Source: Arcobacter sp. (lineage in GTDB: Bacteria; Campylobacterota; Campylobacteria; Campylobacterales; Arcobacteraceae). Taken from it: a stretch of 12,224 nucleotides of DNA. Of the stretch, positions 7,910-12,224 are shown piece by piece. Each line of letters begins with the position of its first letter. Within the stretch, counting starts at the first letter, position 1. The notes under the pieces are model-generated. The model saw nothing but the letters and a program-made list of their open reading frames with translations. It was not told the DNA's origin and ran no database searches. The stretch is from the NCBI GenBank assembly GCA_016744485.1, contig JADGEG010000048.1:1-12224 (forward strand). The letters run 5' to 3'. The translations under genes and the position numbers were made by a program.

Positions 7910-7938
7910 TTGACTTTTTCAAACTAAGAAGATATTAT
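7910..7938 (+). promoter_or_regulatory. Sigma-70 promoter for trxA
   Basis: TTGACT at 7910-7915 and TATTAT at 7933-7938 are separated by exactly 17 bases, the best -35/-10 pair in the window. Transcription would start near 7945. The AAAGG ribosome site at about 7955-7959 precedes the ATG at 7967. This promoter separates trxA from ugd, so the two need not be co-transcribed. Confidence 0.72.
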
Positions 7939-7966
7939 TCTAATAAATAAAAGAAAAGGTAAAATA

Positions 7967-8284
7967 ATGAGTAATTATATTGAATTAACAACAGAAAATT
8001 TTGATGAAACAGTAAATAAAGGTATTTCTTTAGTTGATTTTTGGGCTCCTTGGTGTGGACCTTGTAAGATGTTATCACCTGTGATTGAAGAGTTAGCAAC
8101 AGATTTTGATGGAAAAGCAAATATATGTAAGGTAAATACTGATGTAGAGCAAGATTTAGCTGTAAAATATGGGGTGAGATCTATTCCTACTATATTATTT
8201 ATGAAAAATGGAGAAGTAATAGATCAATTAATAGGTGCTAATTCTAAACAAGCATTAGCTGAAAAATTAAATACTTTATTATAA
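7967..8284 (+). CDS. trxA: Thioredoxin
   Basis: Small cytoplasmic disulfide reductase, kept reduced by thioredoxin reductase and NADPH. The 105 residues show the active-site WCGPC with cysteines at 30 and 33 in the conserved VDFWAPWCGPCKM setting, the buried Asp at 24, the cis-proline at 74 (RSIPT), and the closing GANSKQALAEKL helix. No signal peptide, so it is not a Dsb-type periplasmic protein. It has its own promoter. No trxB follows; the next gene is ssrA. The last codons and stop lie inside a perfect 14-base-arm palindrome. Confidence 0.98.
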   Translation: MSNYIELTTENFDETVNKGISLVDFWAPWCGPCKMLSPVIEELATDFDGKANICKVNTDVEQDLAVKYGVRSIPTILFMKNGEVIDQLIGANSKQALAEKLNTLL

Positions 8285-8318
8285 TAAAGTATTTAAGATT
8301 ATTTCTATATAATCTTAA
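8267..8318 (+). terminator. Two overlapping AT-only palindromes after trxA, possible terminator or processing site
   Basis: The first hairpin has 14-base perfect arms (8267-8280 and 8283-8296) around a 2-base centre and spans the trxA stop codon. The second has 10-base perfect arms (8293-8302 and 8309-8318) around a 6-base loop. They share the four bases 8293-8296, so they cannot both form fully at once. The stems are almost pure A/T and no long T run follows, so a classical intrinsic terminator is uncertain. They could instead protect the trxA mRNA 3' end or cap the ssrA leader. Confidence 0.5.
8308..8313 (+). promoter_or_regulatory. Candidate -10 box for ssrA
   Basis: TATAAT at 8308-8313 sits in the right arm of the second palindrome. 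Transcription would begin near 8320, giving a leader of about 39 bases to be removed before the mature 5' end at 8359. No convincing -35 is seen, so this is weak; co-transcription from the trxA promoter is possible as well. Confidence 0.3.
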
Positions 8319-8358
8319 AACCTATATAGTAATTAGTTGTATTGGTTACTTTATAAAT

Positions 8359-8752
8359 GGGGGTGAACTGGCTTCGACTGGAGCCATGAGGATTAGTTGC
8401 ATGTCGGTCTGAGTATACCGTTTAAGCGGCTCATTTTTTTTAGACGCAAACAATACAAATTACGCTCCAGCTTACGCTAAAGTAGCATAAGTTCAACCAA
8501 GACTCGCCCTTAGGGGCTTGAGACTTTGGAGGTTCACTCTGTAGATTCTATCTATGCAGCTTATAGTGGATTCACCTAGATAGATTATCTTAAAAAATCT
8601 GATCAACTTTTATAGAGACATTTTTGATCTTAGCTTTTTAGTTGCTTTGCGGATTGTACTGCTAATAAAGTGAAACTTTACAATCCTTCTAAGCATGTAG
8701 ACGCTAATAGTAGTGGTTTTAGGACTGGGTTTCGATACCCACACCTCCACCA
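8359..8752 (+). ncRNA. ssrA: Transfer-messenger RNA (tmRNA)
   Basis: Rescues stalled ribosomes by entering as an alanine tRNA mimic and then serving as a short message that tags the unfinished protein for proteolysis. The ends form a 7-pair acceptor stem: GGGGGTG (8359-8365) with CACCTCC (8742-8748), a discriminator A, and an encoded CCA (8750-8752). The third pair is G8361-U8746, the alanine identity element. The tag frame is at 8446-8490. The 5' run TGGCTTCGACTGG and the 3' TTCGAT loop are hallmarks of the tRNA-like part; ATTAG near 8393 can pair with CTAAT at 8704-8708 as helix 2. A GC-rich hairpin follows the tag (around 8501-8530). It is one-piece, not the permuted two-piece kind. The T stem TGGGT/ACCCA leaves a 6-base loop instead of seven. 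Confidence 0.96.
8446..8490 (+). other. tmRNA tag-peptide reading frame
   Basis: Resume codon GCA at 8446, then fourteen codons giving ANNTNYAPAYAKVA, then TAA at 8488-8490. I recall C. jejuni as ANNVKFAPAYAKAA and H. pylori as VNNTDYAPAYAKAA, so the APAYAK core is shared. The last two residues are Val-Ala rather than Ala-Ala; these residues are the end read by ClpXP-type proteases in other bacteria. Confidence 0.93.
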
Positions 8753-8776
8753 TTATTTATTATAAGTCAAATAATG
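8751..8776. terminator. Weak inverted repeat between ssrA and wzz ends
   Basis: CATTATTT at 8751-8758 and AAATAATG at 8769-8776 form an 8-pair stem with a 10-base loop. It begins in the CCA end of ssrA and stops seven bases before the wzz stop, the right place for a shared terminator of two convergent genes. The stem is weak and the downstream T run is broken on the plus strand, so confidence is low. Confidence 0.35.
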
Positions 8777-8783
8777 TATTTAA

Positions 8784-9893
8784 CTATTTATCTTTTTCTT
8801 TAGCAATAAAATTTAAAAAGAAAACTACAAATATAGACAGTATAAATCCTGTGATCAAAGCAACTACGATTATTAGTTTTTTCTTTGGTTTTATAGGGTA
8901 GTCTTGTATTATGTATGAGCCGATTATTTTACTATTTTGTACATTTTGTGCAGAATTTTTAAACTCATACTTAAGAATTTTTTCTTTTAATTTGATTTTT
9001 TTGTTTACTAATTCAACATTTAATTTATATTCTAATTGTACAAGTTTATCTTTTATAATATTATCTTTTTGTATTTGTAAATCTGGTATTGTTTCATTAT
9101 TTATTAATTCTATTTTTAGTTCTAAATCTTTTATTTTATTCTCCGAGTTTAATATCATATTTTGATAATTCACAGTTTGTAAAGAAGATATAGTTGATAC
9201 GGTCTTATCTGTGATCTCTTTATTGTTTTGATATATTTGTTTAACTGCTTTGGTATATTCTTTTAGTTTATTATTATAAAGTTTGATTTTTCCTTTTAAA
9301 GTATTAATGGTATTTTTTTGATAAAAAAGTATTTTTTTATCAAGTTTAGGTATATCTTGGCTTTTAAGCATATTTATTTGTCTTAGAAAGTTTTTACTTT
9401 CTAGATTATCTATATTATTTATTTGCATTTTTATTGCTTTTATATTATTCTTATTAGTAAGTATATATTGATTTATTGTACTTTTATATTGTTGTTCAAT
9501 ATAAGATACTACTTCTTTATTCTTTTTTAATGCTTCATCATTTGAAATAGCTTGAGTTTTAATTTCTATGAAATTTTTGATATTTTTATTAGAACTTATA
9601 CTTGTAACTTCTGAAATAAATTTTTTTTTTGTTTCTATCTTATCATTAAGATTAAATATTACATTTAATGTTTTGATCAAAATATTTGTCTCTACTATTA
9701 AATTTTTTTCTATATATCCAATTTGTATGCTTGATTTAACTTCATATATAGGTATTCTTGTCATCACCCATATAAGAGCTATACTTGCAATAATAGATGT
9801 AAAAACCATAATAAATATTCTTTTCTTTACTATTATTTTCCATAACTCTCTTAAATCTATTTCATCTTCTTCATATTTTGTTATTTCATTCAT
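8784..9893 (-). CDS. wzz: Wzz-type polysaccharide chain-length determinant
   Basis: Inner-membrane polysaccharide co-polymerase that would set the length of O-antigen or capsule chains made by a Wzy polymerase. The 369 residues have the family layout: a short cytoplasmic start with EIDLRELWKIIVKKR (11-25), membrane helix 1 at about 26-44, a long helical, Lys/Asn-rich periplasmic part with coiled-coil character (about 45-330), and membrane helix 2 at 340-364. The run before helix 2, YPIKPKKK (P333, P336), is the Pro-rich motif of Wzz proteins. There is no C-terminal tyrosine-kinase domain, so it is Wzz rather than Wzc. It lies 33 bases downstream of galE on the same strand with AAGGA before the ATG, so co-transcription is likely. 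An A10 run covers codons 88-91. Low similarity is normal for the periplasmic part. Confidence 0.88.
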   Translation of the reverse strand: MNEITKYEEDEIDLRELWKIIVKKRIFIMVFTSIIASIALIWVMTRIPIYEVKSSIQIGYIEKNLIVETNILIKTLNVIFNLNDKIETKKKFISEVTSISSNKNIKNFIEIKTQAISNDEALKKNKEVVSYIEQQYKSTINQYILTNKNNIKAIKMQINNIDNLESKNFLRQINMLKSQDIPKLDKKILFYQKNTINTLKGKIKLYNNKLKEYTKAVKQIYQNNKEITDKTVSTISSLQTVNYQNMILNSENKIKDLELKIELINNETIPDLQIQKDNIIKDKLVQLEYKLNVELVNKKIKLKEKILKYEFKNSAQNVQNSKIIGSYIIQDYPIKPKKKLIIVVALITGFILSIFVVFFLNFIAKEKDK

Positions 9894-9926
9894 AATTTTA
9901 TTATCCTTAAGTTTTAAACTAGTTTT

Positions 9927-10952
9927 TTACAAATTTTTAAGTTTTTGCTCCCATATAAAAGCACTCTTACAAATTAATTCTAAATCATTATATTTAGGCT
10001 TCCATTTCATTTTATTTATAATTTTTCTATTATCTGATATAAGATTTGCAGGATCTCCTGCTCTTTTATCTTGAATATTTACTTTAAAATTATTTTGTGT
10101 GATTTTTTTCATAGTAGATATAACTTTTTTTACTGATGAGCCTTTTGAATAACCCACATTAAATACCTCACTTGCATTATCATCTAAATAATCTATTGCT
10201 TTAATATGAGCATTTGCTAAATCATCTACATGTATATAATCCCTTATACAAGTTCCATCATTAGTATTATATGTGTTTCCAAAAATAGACATTTTATCTC
10301 TTTTTTTTGTAGCACATTCGCTAGCTATCTTTATTAAATGAGTAGCATTTGGAAAAGATTGCCCAATTCTAGGAGTTAATTCATCATTTGTATAATTTAT
10401 ATCAGCACCTGCAACATTAAAATATCTAAAAATTACATATTTAAAATATTTATTAGCTAGTGCTGTATCTTTAATAATATTTTCACTCATAAGTTTAGAG
10501 TTTCCATAAGGGTTAATAGGATTTGTTTCATCTTCTTCACTTATACCAGATTCCGATACACTAACAGGTTCTCCATAAACAGCAGCAGTTGAGCTAAAAA
10601 TAAATTTTTTAATTTTATATTTATTAGCTATATTTACAAGGTTTATAGTATTAACTGTATTATTCATATAATACTTTAATGGATTTTCCATAGACTCAGG
10701 TACTACAATACTAGCTGCAAAATGTATAATAGTATCTATATTATTGTTTTTAAAAATTTCTTCTATTTTTGTAAAATTTTTAAGATTTTCTTCTATGAAT
10801 TTAAAGTTACCAATTTTTGTTAAAGTATCTATTGTTTTCATACTTCCAGTGCTTAAGTTATCTACAATAATAATATCTTCATTTTTCTCCAATAATTGCT
10901 TAACAAGATGTGAACCAATATAACCTGCTCCTCCAGTAATAAGTATAGACAT
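9927..10952 (-). CDS. galE: UDP-glucose 4-epimerase family (GalE; may also act on N-acetyl sugars)
   Basis: Inverts C4 of UDP-hexoses with tightly bound NAD, giving UDP-galactose for polysaccharide synthesis; cytoplasmic. The 341 residues show the extended short-chain dehydrogenase fold: NAD-binding GGAGYIG at 7-13, Asp31 and Asn32 (VDNLSTG), the catalytic triad T122 (in FSSTAAVYGEP), Y149 and K153 (NPYGNSK), and the substrate motif RYFNVAGA. The late RDYIHVDDLANAH is typical of GalE. At the position aligned with the E. coli gate residue Tyr299 there is Asn303 (GDPANL), small enough to admit UDP-GlcNAc in other epimerases, so GlcNAc/GalNAc activity is possible. AAGGA lies before the ATG. It is followed by wzz in the same operon and diverges from the sugar transferase gene. 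Confidence 0.93.
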   Translation of the reverse strand: MSILITGGAGYIGSHLVKQLLEKNEDIIIVDNLSTGSMKTIDTLTKIGNFKFIEENLKNFTKIEEIFKNNNIDTIIHFAASIVVPESMENPLKYYMNNTVNTINLVNIANKYKIKKFIFSSTAAVYGEPVSVSESGISEEDETNPINPYGNSKLMSENIIKDTALANKYFKYVIFRYFNVAGADINYTNDELTPRIGQSFPNATHLIKIASECATKKRDKMSIFGNTYNTNDGTCIRDYIHVDDLANAHIKAIDYLDDNASEVFNVGYSKGSSVKKVISTMKKITQNNFKVNIQDKRAGDPANLISDNRKIINKMKWKPKYNDLELICKSAFIWEQKLKNL

Positions 10953-10977
10953 TTATAATTTCCTTGTGTTTTTGTAA

Positions 10978-10983
10978 AATATA
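10978..10983 (-). promoter_or_regulatory. Candidate -10 box for the galE-wzz operon
   Basis: The minus strand reads TATATT here, which would start transcription near 10971, just upstream of the AAGGAAATTATAA leader of galE. The gap 10953-11029 is AT-rich, so chance matches are easy. Confidence 0.3.
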
Positions 10984-10991
10984 AGTGTAAG

Positions 10992-11002
10992 TATAATATA
11001 AT
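10992..11002 (+). promoter_or_regulatory. Tandem -10 boxes for the sugar transferase gene
   Basis: Two overlapping TATAAT hexamers (10992-10997 and 10997-11002) lie about 30 bases before the ATG at 11030, with AAAGG at about 11020-11024 as ribosome site. No clear -35 is visible. Perfect hexamers and correct spacing make a promoter likely, though AT bias weakens the case. Confidence 0.45.
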
Positions 11003-11029
11003 ATTAATTACTATTTAATAAAGGTTCTT

Positions 11030-11959
11030 ATGTTAATTCTTGGGAAAAAATATAAATTTACAAAATTTGAAAAAGTACGACTTATAAAACAAGGTCATAA
11101 ACTCCATACTATAAGATATAACGAAACTAATCCAAAAGATGTGTTAGAAGAAATCAAGAGATTAATATCAAAAAATCATAAAATCACAACAATAGTTCTA
11201 AATACAAAAATAAGTATAGATGATAAAATCATACAATATCTTACAAAGTTACAATTTGATAACACTATTAAAATCGTTACCATAGAAAGATTTGTAGAAG
11301 ACTATTTATTTAAATGTTATATTCCTGAGAATAATATAGAACTAAACTATTTAGATAATATAAAAGAATTCACTGTGTGTCAATATATACAAAAAAGAAT
11401 TATAGATTATATAGGTGTTTTTACACTTTTGTTTTTAACATGGCCTATATTAATAATTACAAGATATAAAATTAAAAAACAATCCCCTGGAACATCTATG
11501 TTTAAACAAGATAGAGTTGGTTTAAAAGGTACTATCTTTAAATGTATTAAATTTAGATCTATGATTTTAAATGCAGAAAAAGACGGTGCTAAGTTTGCTT
11601 CTAAAAACGATGAAAGAGTTTTTTCTTGGGGTGAGACTATTAGAAAAACAAGAATAGATGAAATACCTCAAATTATAAATATACTCAAAGGTGATATGCA
11701 CTTTATTGGACCTCGTCCTGAACGAAAAGTTTGGATTGATAAATTTGAAAAAGAAATACCTTATTATCACGAAAGACATATAATACGACCAGGTATTACT
11801 GGATGGGCTCAAGTTATGTATCCTTATGGTGCTAATATAGAAGATACTAGACAAAAACTTATGTATGATTTATATTATATAAAACATTGGAGTATCTTAC
11901 TTGAACTAAAAGTAGTTTTTAAAACTATAATGGTCGTCCTTTCTAAGAAAGGGGTTTAA
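11030..11959 (+). CDS. Initiating polyprenyl-phosphate sugar phosphotransferase (bacterial sugar transferase family)
   Basis: Transfers a phospho-sugar from a nucleotide sugar to undecaprenyl phosphate on the inner membrane, the first step of O-antigen, capsule or exopolysaccharide units. The catalytic half (about 122-309) reads as the PglC/WbaP family: KRIIDYIG then a hydrophobic helix (128-145) with the kinking Pro139, QSPG, DRVGLKGTIFKCIKFRSM, the catalytic Asp-Glu pair at 210-211 (TRIDEIPQ), MHFIGPRPE, and RPGITGWAQV. The first 120 residues look like a soluble Rossmann-type remnant. The four N-terminal membrane helices of WbaP-like enzymes are absent, so at 309 residues it is intermediate between PglC (about 200) and WbaP (about 470). 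Which sugar it uses cannot be read. It diverges from galE and its stop overlaps that of the HEPN gene. Confidence 0.92.
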   Translation: MLILGKKYKFTKFEKVRLIKQGHKLHTIRYNETNPKDVLEEIKRLISKNHKITTIVLNTKISIDDKIIQYLTKLQFDNTIKIVTIERFVEDYLFKCYIPENNIELNYLDNIKEFTVCQYIQKRIIDYIGVFTLLFLTWPILIITRYKIKKQSPGTSMFKQDRVGLKGTIFKCIKFRSMILNAEKDGAKFASKNDERVFSWGETIRKTRIDEIPQIINILKGDMHFIGPRPERKVWIDKFEKEIPYYHERHIIRPGITGWAQVMYPYGANIEDTRQKLMYDLYYIKHWSILLELKVVFKTIMVVLSKKGV

Positions 11960-12224
11960 AGAGTTTTCTTTGTTTGTACTTTTCTAGTTTTATACTCAAT
12001 GATACTTTCTAGAATAGTTTCTATTTTACTAAATACTTCAATTGCTACTTTTATACCCTCAATTACATCTTCTTCATTATTTGGATATTCGTGAGTTAAT
12101 GTATTTCTTAATTTTCTATATTCCATCCACTCAATAGAATCTTCAATTATTTCAAATTTTTCAAGTTTATCTAATATATCTAATAAAGACATATTGTCTT
12201 TATATTCTCCAATCTCATCTAAGA
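11956..12224 (-). CDS. HEPN-domain protein, HepT-like (N-terminus outside window)
   Basis: An open minus-strand frame of 89 codons enters from the right edge; it stays open beyond the first in-window ATG (12192-12190), with LDEIGEYKDN before that Met. I therefore treat it as the C-terminal part of a longer protein, about 150 residues if like its family. The visible part has LDKLEKFEIIEDSIEWMEYR and then RNTLTHEYP, whose R-x4-H is the active site of HEPN ribonucleases and of HepT toxins. HepT usually pairs with an MNT nucleotidyltransferase antitoxin, which would lie to the right of the window if present; some relatives act only as nucleotidyltransferase partners. The tail is Lys-rich (TRKVQTKKTL). 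Its stop overlaps that of the sugar transferase. The family is well supported; a toxin role is inferred. Confidence 0.75.
   Translation of the reverse strand, partial: LDEIGEYKDNMSLLDILDKLEKFEIIEDSIEWMEYRKLRNTLTHEYPNNEEDVIEGIKVAIEVFSKIETILESIIEYKTRKVQTKKTL

Noticed and set aside
8434..8441. T8 run before the tmRNA tag as a terminator
   Set aside because: It is internal to the mature tmRNA, in the single-stranded stretch before the resume codon, and must be transcribed through.
8713..8901. Plus-strand frame running from ssrA into wzz
   Set aside because: It begins inside the mature tmRNA and continues antisense to the wzz C-terminus; no ribosome site or family resemblance.
9568..10074. Plus-strand hydrophobic frame across wzz and galE
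   Set aside because: It is antisense to two well-supported genes; its Phe/Leu/Ile-rich product is the mirror of Lys/Asn-rich codons, not a membrane protein.
12190..12192. Start codon of a complete 78-residue HEPN protein
   Set aside because: The frame stays open to the window edge, and the segment before this Met looks like the middle of HepT-type proteins, so the true start is most likely outside.

Overview
The window is a very AT-rich chromosomal segment from a Campylobacterota bacterium, most likely of the Arcobacter group. Three things point there. The tmRNA encodes the tag ANNTNYAPAYAKVA, close to what I recall for Campylobacter and Helicobacter tags. The order Nfu, unknown protein, murE matches what I recall from Campylobacter jejuni. 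Proteins are rich in Lys, Asn and Ile, as in this group. The assignment rests on reading and memory, not on a database search.

Left part (1-5265). The 5' end of a periplasmic substrate-binding protein, probably ModA (molybdate), leaves the window on the minus strand. Diverging from it is a tightly packed plus-strand run: ileS, an unannotated 33-codon membrane microprotein, a NifU/Nfu-type Fe-S protein, an unknown TPR-like protein and murE. Start and stop codons overlap at three of the four junctions (TAATG, ATGA, TTGA), so this looks like one transcription and translation unit of housekeeping genes.

Middle part (5262-8752). A phosphomannomutase/phosphoglucomutase on the minus strand meets murE tail to tail with overlapping stop codons. 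It diverges from ugd (UDP-glucose dehydrogenase) across 74 bases that carry two back-to-back extended -10 promoters. trxA (thioredoxin) follows from the best promoter in the window. Then come two nested AT-only palindromes and ssrA (tmRNA) with an alanine-type acceptor stem.

Right part (8784-12224). Surface polysaccharide genes: a galE-wzz operon on the minus strand (sugar epimerase and chain-length regulator) diverges from a plus-strand initiating polyprenyl-phosphate sugar phosphotransferase. Its stop codon overlaps that of a HEPN (HepT-like) protein gene on the minus strand, which is cut by the window edge.

Taken together, the mutase, Ugd and GalE make activated sugars, the phosphotransferase loads the first sugar on undecaprenyl phosphate, and Wzz sets chain length. 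This suggests the edge of an O-antigen or capsule locus interleaved with trxA and ssrA. No CRISPR array, insertion sequence or complete mobile element is visible. The least explained items are the coupled 33-residue membrane microprotein, the stacked palindromes between trxA and ssrA, the unusual T-loop of the tmRNA, an A10 tract inside wzz, and the HEPN gene at the right edge.
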